From Calycina herbarum (lineage: Eukaryota; Ascomycota; Leotiomycetes; Helotiales; Pezizellaceae): a stretch of 64,000 nt of DNA. The number at the start of each line of letters is the position of its first letter. Within the stretch, counting starts at the first letter, position 1. The DNA is taken from the NCBI GenBank assembly GCA_001414485.1, contig LLEY01000028.1, forward strand, positions 248,001 to 312,000. The letters run 5' to 3'. The position numbers were made by a program, and so were the translations under genes. Below the pieces are notes generated by a model that searched no databases, had not been told where the DNA came from, and saw nothing but the letters and a program-made list of their open reading frames with translations. Shown piece by piece: positions 34,377-46,300 of the stretch.

Positions 34377-35249
34377 CTATGGCCAGAGTTCTTCCACGTT
34401 CCACTCTCCAACTTCATTTCGGTGTTGTAAACTCTCCCCTCCTTCCCCTCCCCCGACAAAGGTGTACTTCCATCTGCGAGCTTTGTCAGGATCAGTCAGA
34501 TCAATCTGCTCAACGACATCCGGTCTAATAATAACCACACGAAAGTTCTTCCTGGCAACCTCATCATGTAAATCCGAGACCTTCTGGCCCAGAGCCAACG
34601 ACTTGTCTCCAGGTGGGTTGGAGACGGGTGTACCAGGTGCGGGGTTTTTAAAACTGCCACGCATGCCTGGAGACAGATTCCCAAAGTGTGCAGTGAGTTC
34701 TGTTGCCCAACTCCACGCCTCCTTGCCCTCTTCCTTCACCACCCTCATCCGCTCCCCAATCTTGCTCTTGGTCGTTCGAGTTCCACTCGATTCCTCGCCC
34801 GAACCTTCGATATCCGGACCCACGATGAATGCATGGCCTCGAATTCGCCATTGTGTCATGACATCTTTTACCCAAAAGACGGCCTCGACTGGTCCTCCCC
34901 CTCCACTGCCCTGACTTTGACTCCAATCTCCATGACCCTCGGAACTAGCAAATAATTCGGGGACCTTGTGCATCCTGACATCGGTGGTGATGGTAAGCAT
35001 GTCGCTCTCGTAGACTCGCTCATTCTGGGGCGCATCGTTGTGTTTGTTCTCAGGCAGTTCTGCCCACATGCCTCGAAAGACACAATATCGGGCTCGAGGT
35101 ACGTAGGGTGTGGGTGAGTTCTTGTCGTCGGTCGCGGCCAGAGAGCTAAAGACAAACTCGGGGGAGTCCAGTTTTCCGATATGTGATAGGAAGAGGGATC
35201 TCCAAGGTGCGGCACCAACATTTGAAGGGGTCGTGGCGGTGGTCGACAT
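34377..35249 (-). CDS. Pyridoxamine 5'-phosphate oxidase Alr4036-type FMN-binding protein
   Basis: Single exon, 290 aa, ATG at 35249 (MSTTATTPSN). The N-terminus APWRSLFLSHIGKLDSPEFVF, then PYVPRARYCVFRGMWAELPENKHN, matches the fungal/cyanobacterial Alr4036-type PPOX split-barrel family. The middle FWVKDVMTQWRIRGHAFIVGPD is the conserved strand pair, with a putative flavin-site arginine. The C-terminus VVIIRPDVVEQIDLTDPDKARRW...VEELWP is the family's closing motif. Long Gly/Ser/Glu loops interrupt the domain. The enzyme is likely cytosolic and FMN-binding; the actual substrate of this subfamily is not established, and it is not the classical Pdx3. Confidence 0.87.
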   Translation of the reverse strand: MSTTATTPSNVGAAPWRSLFLSHIGKLDSPEFVFSSLAATDDKNSPTPYVPRARYCVFRGMWAELPENKHNDAPQNERVYESDMLTITTDVRMHKVPELFASSEGHGDWSQSQGSGGGGPVEAVFWVKDVMTQWRIRGHAFIVGPDIEGSGEESSGTRTTKSKIGERMRVVKEEGKEAWSWATELTAHFGNLSPGMRGSFKNPAPGTPVSNPPGDKSLALGQKVSDLHDEVARKNFRVVIIRPDVVEQIDLTDPDKARRWKYTFVGGGEGGESLQHRNEVGEWNVEELWP

Positions 35250-36545
35250 GATGCGTACCAGGCGCAATAGTCGAGTATTGGCTATAGAAGCAATTTTGGA
35301 AAGATGTTGGTTCTTCTTTCGGCGGGTATCAAGAGTCAATTGGCTGAATTACGAGGGCAGCATGAATTGGTTTGTGGTTTGAAAACTGGAGTCTTTCATC
35401 TAAAGTTGATGACGATTAGAGATGTCTCTATGACTCCGGTTGGAGAGAGCTGCATGGCGAAGTTACCCCACCATCAGCTCCCACTCACATCTCAACGAAA
35501 AACGTGACCCAAATTGCATGCATGTTGGTTGATGCCGAATATCCAATTCGAATACGATGAAAATAGATTAACGGCTATCGCGGCCTCTGCCTCAGAGACT
35601 TCTCACGCATGTACTTCTGCTTCCCTCCTCCCAGCAGTGGTGTATGACAAGAAGAGGGTGGCAAGACCTTCACACCGAGTACTTGCGTTCTCCCCATGTA
35701 CCATTCTGTACCATCCTAGAACATACAGCAAAGGAAACTCCAACATTTCTGCAGGTTGGATCACATAGTCCTTGCACCGTTCTTGCGTCTTTTTTCCCAT
35801 TTTTTCCTGTCCTTTTTCTTTCGCACCCCGAAAAGGATCGGTCCGTTGACCTTTCTTCATGTCTTGAACCAACATTTGCGGACTGAGATATTGATAAATG
35901 GATCCACACAGATGCACTTTGTCGGATGCACTCTCCTCTCGAGGGGGACACCGCATTGATTTCGGGGGTCTGTTCAGATGGGTGATGAATGTAACATCCG
36001 GTTACCCGGCTGGGTTTTTTCCGTCGAACGTGTCAGAGATAGATTTAATTTCTTTAGAAGAGAGTCCGTGGTTGTTTGCCTTTTTTTCGCTTCTAATGAA
36101 ACTTCATCTTCCTTTTTTCTTCCTCGGGTGAATCTACAGCGATGGAAAAGTACCTTTCTATCGGATGGATAAAGCCTTTTCCAGTTTGGCTGTCGATACA
36201 ATCGAGGGGTTGGCGGGGAAGTTCTATTTTGCCGCCAATCAAGAGCTCGGAAATACATTGATATTTACTTTCCCCGGATTTTCCAAAGGCAGGATGACGC
36301 ATTTTAGTTTCTTCAGATGGTTTTGAGATTCAATTGGAGATCTGGGAGACAAATTCTCCGTTCTTTAGTTCGCCTATACTATTGTGTGTTGAACTTGTTG
36401 TGCAATTGAATGAATATTTACTCTAGTGAATGAAGATTCTGTGACGTTGATATCACTACTGGAGTATATCTTTCTCTCGCTCCCAAAACAACAACACGAT
36501 TATCAATCCATTGATTTATCAAATAGTCAAACTTAATCCTTTGTC
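35250..36545. promoter_or_regulatory. Divergent promoter region of PPOX and exo-PG genes
   Basis: This is the 1.3 kb upstream of the polygalacturonase. No gene is supported; the minus-strand ORF 35603-35956 is motif-free. Confidence 0.5.
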
Positions 36546-38220
36546 ATGATTTTATCAAGCCTCGCAATCCTCTCCTCCCTCCTCGCCCTCGTCCTCGCAA
36601 ACGCCCAGATCCAAACACCCCACCTCCCCAAGAAGAACGGAAAAACATGTACTGTCCTAGCAAAAGGAAACAAAACAGACGATACCCCTCAAATCCTCAA
36701 AGCCTTCTCAGAATGTAACAACGGAGGAACAGTAATCTTCCCCAGCACACAAAACTACTGGATAGCCACAAAACTAAACCCCGTAATTTGTGATGTGGAG
36801 ATTCAATGGAGGGGTGTTTGGACTGTATATTCCCCTCACCAAACCACCCTCTTTCCCCCACTGCCCTCAATTACCCAAAGAAGCTGACGGAAACAATAGA
36901 TCTCTGATGACCTAACCCATTGGCGAAACAACTCATACCCCATAGCATTCCAAAACCACGCTACGAATTTCATTATCACCGGTGAGCGAATACATATCAA
37001 TGGTTATGGAACGGGAGGTATCAATGGGAATGGGAATGCGTGGTATGATGATGAGAAAGCTGTTACGCAGGTGGGTAGACCTATGCCGTTGAATTTTTGG
37101 AATGTGAGTGAGGTACGGGTTGAAAATTGTGAGTCTGAATTTCCCCCTCCCGAATGGCAATGGGGAAGAGAAAAGGAATTTGAAAAGGAAAATAAGGGAA
37201 TGAGGAAGTAGACGAGAGAGTGAAGAGGCTAATTTAGAGTCTAGTTTATGTCAAGGATTCTCCACTCTGGGCATTGAATATTATGAATGGAACGAATATG
37301 CATTTTGAGAATATCACTAGTAACTCCACTGCGCTTCGAGCGCCGTGGGGAAGTAATTGGGTTCAAAATACGGATGGGTTTAATACCAGTAAATCTTTTC
37401 CAACTTTCATCTTCCCTCTCTCCTCTCCAACCACCCCTCGCTTACCCACCCCGCCTCCCCCCTCCCAAACTCCCCAACTGACAGCCCCGCAGTGGACGCC
37501 CAAAACATCTCCCTCAACGGCCTAATCTACCAAGGAGGAGACGACTGCGTAGCAATCAAGCCCCGCTCCCACAACATCTACATCTCCAACGTCCTCTGTC
37601 ACGGCGGAAATGGAATCGCGATAGGTTCTTTGGGTCAATATCAAGAAGACAGTTCCGTCACGAATGTAACGATAAAAGATGTGAATATTGAACGGTATAA
37701 CGAGGATATGCATAATAGTGCATATATCAAGACTTGGATGGGGGGACTTGTACCTCAGAGTGGTTATGAAAGTGCGGGTTTACCTAGGGGTGGTGGTTGG
37801 TTCGTACTGGCTTTTGATTTTTCTCTAATTCTTGTTATGCTTACCGGTGATGCGGAAGGACAAAAACTAACAGTAAAATCAAATAGGGGAAATGTAACAA
37901 ACCTCCTCTTCGAGAATTTCCACGTCACAGGCGCCAATTCTGGCCCTTCTATCACACAGAATAACGGGGATAACGGTTCCTACACCGGAACATCAAAGAT
38001 GCAAATTTCCAACATCACGTTCCGGAATTTTCACGGTTATACACAAGACGGAAAGGGAAATCGAACCGCGAGTGTGGGTTGTAGTAAGGTGTTTCCTTGC
38101 TACGGAATTTTGCTTGAGGATGTTTTGTTGGCTAGTAGTGCGAACGGGACTGAGGTTCCGGCACAGGGGACTTGTTCGTATACAGCTCCTGGAGGTGTGG
38201 TTGGTTTGGCTGGTTGTTGA
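36546..38220 (+). CDS. Secreted exo-polygalacturonase, GH28
   Basis: Model: join(36546..36824, 36900..37128, 37245..37388, 37493..37799, 37887..38220), 430 aa. It hydrolyses terminal galacturonate from homogalacturonan in plant pectin, outside the cell. A signal peptide covers about residues 1-19 (SSLAILSSLLALVLANA). The GH28 beta-helix shows NTDGF (N211, D213), GGDDCVAIK (D234, D235), CHGGNGIAIGS (H254) and YIKTW. DDTPQILKAFSECNNGGTV and the N-terminal domain resemble the fungal exo-acting subgroup. Many N-glycosylation sequons are present. Four introns (75, 116, 104, 87 nt) are GT-AG. Intron 2 must use the second of two tandem acceptors (ATTTAG then TCTAG, 37244) to give ENFYVKDSPLW. Intron 4 is 29 codons long with no stop, so retention would not break the frame. 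XlnR control is plausible but untested. Confidence 0.94.
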
Positions 38221-38576
38221 AGGAGGAGGGGGAGGGGGGTGAAGTTGTGAGAATGCGTTGATGCCTGGAAACTCATTGAAGAGGATTTTACTCATTGAGT
38301 CTGGGTCTTCTTCCGCCTTATAATTTGGTTATTGCTCTTGGAGAATCACTACTATTAATCAGTACCGTTTGGAGAATCAAAACCTTTACCCCCGCTCTTG
38401 TAATATTCCTTACTTTGGTTCTTTTGGATGGCTATTTGAAAATGGTTATGGATTGATGATGATATGCGTCTTTGCTTAATAAAGACTGCAATCGCTAGAC
38501 AATAATTCAAGTAAGAAAAAAGGAGATTGTACACATCGTAAATTGACCGGCCTTCTTATAATCTACCAAGATCCCA
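38221..38576. other. Convergent intergenic gap
   Basis: 3' flanks of the exo-PG and the small membrane-protein gene. Nothing recognised. Confidence 0.6.
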
Positions 38577-39263
38577 TTATATTTCACATTCCCCAGAACA
38601 TCCACAAGACAAAACAAAAACCCAACACCACAATGGCAACCAGCAAATCCCCAGCGACGCCCCACGACCAGCTTGACGTATAACGGCATCATGAATAGCA
38701 TGCAAATTCTCCTCATTTAAATCCCCAAAGATATCTTCCTCCACCATCGAACCAGCTCTTTCCAGGTCCCGGCCTTTGGAAAATATAGCAGACCGCTCAC
38801 AATACTCTCCTACAATACGTCGTTCAACGCGATCCCTGTGGTTCACAGCCAGGCTTACTAGAATCGCAGAAATGAAGAGTCCAGAGGATCTAAACAGAAT
38901 AGAAATGACGAGGCTCGTCTCAACAAGTCTTTCCGATTGTATACATATTGCTACAAACTGCTATGTTTGTATTAGTAATGAACCCATGAGGGGGAAAAAA
39001 AGAGAATTTCTCACGAGAAGCTGTGGGAAAAATTGAACGAATATTTCTATGTAAATCCCTTGTAGTAAGGAGCTGTAATATGGACTAGGTTCCCTTTCCG
39101 GGGCAAAACGTTGGAGTCCTTCATCTGCGGCTTTGTGTATCTTGGCTCATCTAGCTGGTTTTCGTTGCTTTTTCCGATCTTGTTCTAGGTGTTGGAGGAA
39201 TTCTGCGTAGCCGTCTTTGAAATGCTGTTCTTCAACTACAAATACAGGTCCTTGATAACCCAT
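38577..39263 (-). pseudogene. Small membrane-protein gene with one in-frame TGA
   Basis: Model: complement(join(38577..38957, 39015..39263)), 210 codons including a TGA at 39149-39147. The ATG at 39263 has a strong context (GTCACCATGG). The 5' part reads MGYQGPVFVVEEQHFKDG...QDRKKQRKPAR, then TGA, and the same frame stays open with AKIHKAADEGLQRFAPEREP and YYSSLLQGIYIEIFVQFFPQ. A 57-nt phase 0 GT-AG intron then joins to FVAICIQSERLVETS, followed by a hydrophobic segment (LVISILFRSSGLFISAILV), RDRVERRIVGEYCER, an acidic stretch and a C-terminal hydrophobic segment. No GT exists between the halves, so splicing cannot remove the TGA. A C-to-T change of an Arg CGA codon is the simplest reading. 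Family not recognised. Confidence 0.65.
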
Positions 39264-40324
39264 GGTGACTACTTGGAGTGGCGTGGGGGAGGAAATAATT
39301 TGGGGGTTGGGGGTGGATGAGTTGAGAAAAGAGAATAAAATGGTAGATGAACGAAGTGTCGTGAGTCTAACTAAGGACTTAGACGCGGTAGCTAAATAAA
39401 ATAGATAGCAGGTTAAACCTTTGGACTGGAGCCAGTAGATAACATAATTGGAATCATGACATCTGAAATACTGACCCTGATCCGCGAGATTTTCAGACTT
39501 CAATAATAATGCTCTAAGCTGTTAATGATAGTTTAATAACAATCGCAGTTGTGTACGCAGCCTACCGAAATTTGAAACATCTTTCACAGCGAGTTCTGAA
39601 AAGACTACGTTGGATTTCTAATTACTATGCGGATTTTCATGAGTGGTGACTTCTCATGTTCCAATTTTACTTCTTCTTGGGCTACCTCGTAGGTAGCCCG
39701 GTCATAGACGGACTTTTCAATCCAGCCATTTGTAGGTGACCCAGAAATAGCTAGATTCCCTCTCTACTAACAATATCCAAGTCAAAAACCCCCTTTCTTA
39801 CCTCTATGGGTTTAAATAACACCGTAAGGGCATTGGTAGTAAATAGCTCTCCTTGTTCTAACCTTTTTGGGCCGATTTCTCTGAAGGGCCCAGGTTCAAT
39901 TCAAAGCATCCCAAATCTCTAGAATAATTGCTTGAATTCTCTGAAAATGTTTAGTTTTATACTTTAAATTATTATACTGCCGCTTTTCATGTCCATTGGG
40001 GAGGTATCATCAACACCCTACATCATGTAGATATCCAAAAGTATCAAATTCTCGACACTATAATACATAAAAATCTTCTCTCGACGCCCATAAATGCCAA
40101 ACTAATCGAACCTGGCCATTCATTCATGTCAATAGTCTAAAACAGGGCGCTTCCATAACTTTCCCAAATATGCCAATCAAAAGCTATACACCCACCCCAT
40201 CATGAAGTCTCCAGCATCACCGCTAAGATAAAATAAAACGAGAGATAAGGTAGAAAAAAATTAAGATGGTATTCGTTAAATCGACTCTCCCACAAGATAC
40301 ATATTCCCGCTTTCTACGTCCCTC
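39264..40324. other. Intergenic region
   Basis: AT-rich, no gene supported. It contains a short perfect hairpin at 39679-39699. Confidence 0.55.
39679..39699. repeat. Perfect inverted repeat, 8-bp stem
   Basis: GGGCTACC and GGTAGCCC are exact inverted copies around TCGTA. Confidence 0.75.
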
Positions 40325-43300
40325 TTACTCCCCCGGACTCAGACTCTTCTGCTGCTGGTTTTGCTGCAAGTATGCACTTGGCACCTTTGGTACCCTAGGA
40401 CTTCGGGGTGGCTGGCTCATCCCTCTCCTATCAGCACGCAAGCTCTCGCGAAAGCGTTCATTATCTCTCGTTCGACCGCCCGTTAATCGTCGAACACCGG
40501 ACCGGGTGCCTTGCGCGAGGGGCTTGATCATATTCTCGAGGAAGAAGGAACCCTCCCCGGAAGCACCACCCGTTCGATCGTCGTCGCCATCCGAGAATAC
40601 CTCGTCGGTATTATTTTCTTCATCAGAGAGATATGTTGTGAGGGTACTCTGGAAGTTGGCAGATGGCGCGGAGGGGGATGTGATGCTTCGAGTGTGAAGC
40701 CCGGGTCGGGCGGAGGATGCAAGTTTGAATGCGCCGGGATTCATTGCGTTCGAGGTAGCATCACGACTGCCAGGCGACACTCTGTCAGCGAATCCATTTT
40801 GGAAAGACGCGGTACTTGAGGTACGTGCAAGTGACTGATGTAAAATAGGTAGCGTTTGCTCATCATATAATTGTGCGCCGGCGCCGGACTCGAATGCGTC
40901 TCCTGAAAACCCTGCTTCTGTGATGGTTCTCGATGATCGACCGTCGCTTGTCGGACTTGTTAGGCTGTCCTCGAAGAAATCATCAAGACTATCAAGTCTC
41001 ATGACCAGATCTCCGATGTGTCCTTCTCCTCGTCCTTCATCGGACATCATCGTCTCGGTTCGTTCGGGTGCTGGGAAGTAGCCGTATTGGAAGTTGTCGA
41101 CGTGGAACTCTACCTCTGGAGTTGGTGCTGGTTCTTGGTTCATATTTTCTGCACTCTGGCACATGTAGAATGCAGCATGTACGTTTGCTCTCGTGGTCTC
41201 GGCGTGCTTTGCTGGAACCGGAATCGACCATCCCGACTCTTCTGGAATTCCAAAAAGACTTTGCGTTCGTTCATACTCCTTTCGGATGGCCTTTGACGAG
41301 GATCGAGTCATGCTCATACGTAGATGATGCTTATCCATGGAGGTCCCGGCCATAGTCATGATTTTGTCCAAGACCTCGAGAGCTTGCATACAAAATTCTG
41401 TTTGCAATAACCTTAGGAGAGGTGATATCAAGTCGGGGCCATGCGATGCGATTTCTGGCTTTCGCATATCAATATCTGGAATGACTGAACAAAGTATACG
41501 CATTGTCTTGAGCTTGTAAAATGGTATGCTGTTTGTAAGGAGACCCATGAGGAAAGTCAAGGCGCCAAAGTCCAGTTGAGGAAAGAATGCCTCCCGAAGA
41601 GCGGAAACCAATTGAGATTGAAAATCCTTACTCGATCGATAGCGTGAAGCAGCAAATCCACTCAGAGCTCTAGCGATGGTATTGCAACCAGATGCCTCTG
41701 CAACTTCCGCTAGAATACCAGCTGTCTGAGTGTTCTTCGCATCAATCACTGGTTCATCCATGGCATGTAGGAACCCGGGAAAATTTGCTAGTACTGCGAA
41801 GAGCAAACGGCTGCCATCTCCGATCAAAGGGTCGTTTGGAAGCTGTACTAGTTCGTTGAGAGTTTTCAAAGTCAAGTCGAGACATATTGACGAGCGGAGT
41901 CCCTTGTAAACCAAGGGTTGGAGACCTTCAAAGTTGCCCTCCCATCGAGGGGGACGGCCCTCCATAAGAATACTTCGCACTGTGTGATCTGCAAAATCTA
42001 GCTTTGCCATTAACACCTCTAACATACCCAATGCTTCCAAGAATTCTCGCTCATTGATGCTATCCAAGCATGCACAGGTTGTCCAAAAGAGCTGTGGAAA
42101 CTTCAACAAATCAGCTGGCTCCAGCTTACAGATGAGTGTCTTTAGAGTAGTAAGAATCTCCATAGAGAATGTCTGAACATCGGAATCGTCGTCTGCAATG
42201 GTATTTGAAAGTCGAGCTAGCATATCTGCGAGCATTTGTTGATCCAGGGAAGTAAGGATGCAACGGAAAATTTGAAAGGATCGGCAAGCAAGATGCCTGA
42301 CCGGACATGAAGTTGCCCAAGTCAAAGACAATTTGCCCCAATGCTCTTGTATGCCAGGATATGTAACCTCGAAATTCTTCACCATTTCGGTGGTAAGGAG
42401 TTCCATTCCAGCCGGGACTTTGTTGTCTTGGTCATCAACTTTGCCGTTGTTGTCTTCGTACTGCCAAACAACGGTTGGGTCATGGCGCCGAATGGATTCA
42501 ATAAAGTCTTCGATGGACTTTTTCGTGGGTATCGTAAATTCGTCATCGGTTTTTGAGACGACCAATTCATGCATAAGATGAATTAACATCTCACGGGCTT
42601 GGTCTTGGACTAGAGGTATATAGTGATCCCATAGAACTGTTACGACCTGGAGAAGTAGTGGCACATTTTCAGCCACAAGTTGGTCAGGAGAAACCATCAA
42701 GTCAACCAGCAGAATCAATGATAGTTGACCTAATGAAAATCCAGCCTGCTTAGCACCCATTGGTAGGGCTTCGGATAATTCTGCCACATATGGCAATTTG
42801 ACTGTGTCCAGAGGAGGTGGAACAAGCTCGCGCTTTTCATTCGGAATCATGGCCTTGGGGGTTATCTGCATCAAGAGGAATTCCACGACCTTCACACCTG
42901 CTGGTGTACTCGACAGGAAAACAACAATTTGCTTTGCATATTCGACAAAGTTTTGCTCGCGCCTATCGAGACAGAGATTCATGATGAAATCAAGTACGAG
43001 CTGGACGTTTCCTGCGTGAGGTCCCGTGGCGAGTGCCTGCCACAAAGCCTGAACTTCGTGATGCAGGGCACCACTGGACTTGATCGTGATCTCGAAAAGA
43101 TTGGCAAGCAGTACATAAGAGTATGCCGTTGGACCACCATTGGGATCAAGTTGCAGTTCGATTATTTGTATCCAAGGAAGAATGACAGCAACCATGTTGC
43201 GTTGAGCATCAGGTTGGAGGTCTTTGAAATATTGAGTGAACTCTGAAAATATGAGGAACGCCAGTTCCGAGTGCTGCTTCGAAAGACGCTTCGAAATTTC

Positions 43301-46300
43301 GAATTGTGCAAGTTTGTATACTGCTTTCGTTTTATCCGAGATGCTTATATCGTAATCTTGGATTTTTGAGCTCTTCTGTTGTCTCTCCTCGAGTGCTCGT
43401 AGCACATGGGCTGATTTGGAACGAATTTCGCTCATATCACTGCCAAGGGTGTAAAGCCCAATCGCAAGCAATCTCCAAAATGGCATTGGGTAGTCTGAAT
43501 GTTCGAGGACTACCTGCGTTACCACCTCAAAGTAGCTATCCAGGACCTTTGAGACATCCGCTAGGTAGCATCGCGATATTGAGTGGTCCAAAAGATATGA
43601 ATACTCCTTGTTATGCACGATCAAATTTTTCAGTGCTCTTCGTCCGATTGCATGCATTCTGTCACTTCCAACACTAAATATTGTCTCGATCCAGGAAAGC
43701 ATCCGTCGAATATCGAACTGCAGATTCGCTTTACTTTCGGTTGTGATGCTGATAGGTCCACCACAAAGTGCAGCCATGGCGCTCAAAGCAGCGGTACGTA
43801 AATTGCGTTTCTCGATCTCCATTGCTGCAGTCACAGTGCCTCGCTCACCAAGACTCTGTTGGTCAATCATCGACTGCCTCATGCTATCTTCTCTCTGGCG
43901 TATTTGGGGTTGGTTTGGTGAGTATCCACACCAATCCTCCATCAAAGAAAATGCCGATTTCCTGGATTCGAAAGTCATCCATCGAGATGGATCTTCGGTT
44001 CGATTTATCCCTTCGAAGAGCTCCTCCATTAATCCGCAATAATGTCGGCGAAGTTTTTGGAACTCCCAGTCCATCTGAACCTCACCATCCATGAGAAAAA
44101 GCTTGAGGTCTTTGGTGTATAAAACCAAATTGTTCACAATCCAATCATCATCGAAAATATCGGAGTCTTTGAGGAAATGGGAAGTTAATCTGTAGACGTG
44201 GGTTATTTCAGTCCTGAGCAAATCGGTCTTGCGATTTCTGCGAGGGCTGCTTGCAGTCCTCTGGTGTATCCGTGCTCTTGCGTCGTCATTGCACCGTGCT
44301 ACTGCGTCTTGCAATTCTTGCAATAAAGTTTTGTATATGTTAATATTGATGGCCCCAAGAGCTACTACTACGGCATCCCTTATTGAAGCAGGTCCAACAG
44401 ATAGCAGTGGAATGATTTTCTTGAAGAGAGACCTAGCAGACGTAATTTTTTCAAGAGCCTGCGCGGGTTTTGAGCCTTTCCTGATATGCTGTCCTTGAGA
44501 CAAAAGCTGTTGTTGTCCACCCTTATCGGACAGGGTTGTGCATGCAACTATGAGGTATAGTTTCCATTGTTCAATCAGTACCTCAGGTGGAGTGGTTGAC
44601 GCTCGAGATAGAAATCGTCCGCTACCAGACTCGATACGATCAAATGATCCACCATAATGCGGACCTCGTGTTGCCTCTGAGAGGGTGGAAATAACTTTGT
44701 GCATCTGGAGAATGCGATTGCAAATCAATTCCCGCCCAAGTGTGACAGCAAATGGACATCGATCATAGCCAATCTTGATAAGGTTTGGGAATATCTTGAA
44801 CCAAAGCGTCGTGTCGTAGGATATTTCACTACTGCAAAGCTCGATCAAGGCGCTTTGAGAATTGCTCTTCTGCATCCCTCGCTGAAGCCTACTACGCTCT
44901 GCGACCGAGAGGTGCTCATCATTGAAATCCATAACATGCATAGAATCGCCTTCCAGGATATGGATCAGTCGACCATTGTCCTTGCCCAGTGCGGTATCGA
45001 ACTCTGTAATTAGACGTAAGACGTTAACAGCGAATGCCCGGACCCTTCGGGACTGAGAGCAGAGGAAGAATAATCCGTGGGATTCCAGTTCGTCAATCTG
45101 CGCCCAAATACCTGACAAATCTAATTGTATCCCTCGTTTTTCTGGATTGTCATCTTCTGAAGCATCGGCTGCAGCTTCTCTCGTCTTGTTTTTAATCTCC
45201 TCAATCCATATTTGCAGCAGTTCAACATAAAGTTTGAGGGTGCTCTCGATGTGACCAGGCCCAAGCATCCCTCCATCCGACATCGTGGAATACCTGTCAT
45301 CAAAATTGAAGATGAATCTTGCAAATCCGATGGTAACTTGTTGCGCCTGTGACTGTCTGGCTATCGATTTAAGTGATTGCGCGGATGATTCAGCAATATT
45401 GAATTGCACATGTGCTGTACCAGTGCACAGCAAATTTACCAACGACTTGATGGGGATATCAGTGGACAAACAACGCGGTAGAGCTTGAACTGCCACGTGA
45501 AGAAGCTCGTAAAATCCTTGCTTCAATTCTGATGGACTGAGATGATCATCACCACCACGGCGGCCGAAATTGAAAGTTTCTGCAATTGGAGTTTTTGGTG
45601 CCGGGCTGTTGAATTTTTCATCCAGCACGGCTTGTCCACCGAAAGTATTATCACATATGATAGTTATTTTTCCAAGGACTTCACAGAATCGCGCATAATA
45701 TTCCCGAGCGACATCGCCAAGAGCATTCGTGAGAACGGGACGAGATAGTCGTTCCTCCCCCTTCAGAGTTGGTGTTGCTGGGGGGAGCATTGTCCGCGGC
45801 GACATCATTATGGGCGAGGTTGGTAACCTTTCAAAGGCTGGCGAGGTTTGATAGTGCTGTGGAAATGGCGGCCGTCCTTGGTCCCCCTTTTCCAGATCAG
45901 TCATTATAGCAAGGAAAGCCCGGATACCAATGACAATCTTTTCTGGCTCAAGTTGCTCTACCTTGATATCTTTTATTTCCCTAGAAGTAAAGAGATCGGC
46001 ATTGATCAATGGGAACACAATAGTTCGGAAACAATAATCTTGATGCTTGTAACCAATGATACGTAAGATTTGAATCAATGGGTCCGCGATGGATGAATCT
46101 GTCGAAACATAGGTTCTTCTACCTGGTGGTAGGACTAGCCTCATAACTTCATCGAGCTTCTTGAGGGTGACATTCATTGGATCTGATGAACGATAAAGAT
46201 AGGTCCATAACAGCCGAGATATTACTTGAAGGCAGATGGGGCGAGCAAAGCGGTCCTTGAATTTTGGTTGCAATGGCAATACAAGCTGGAGCCACTGAGT

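Noticed and set aside
35603..35956. Minus-strand ORF of 117 codons with ATG
   Set aside because: Lies in the exo-PG upstream region, composition unlike the neighbours, no motif.
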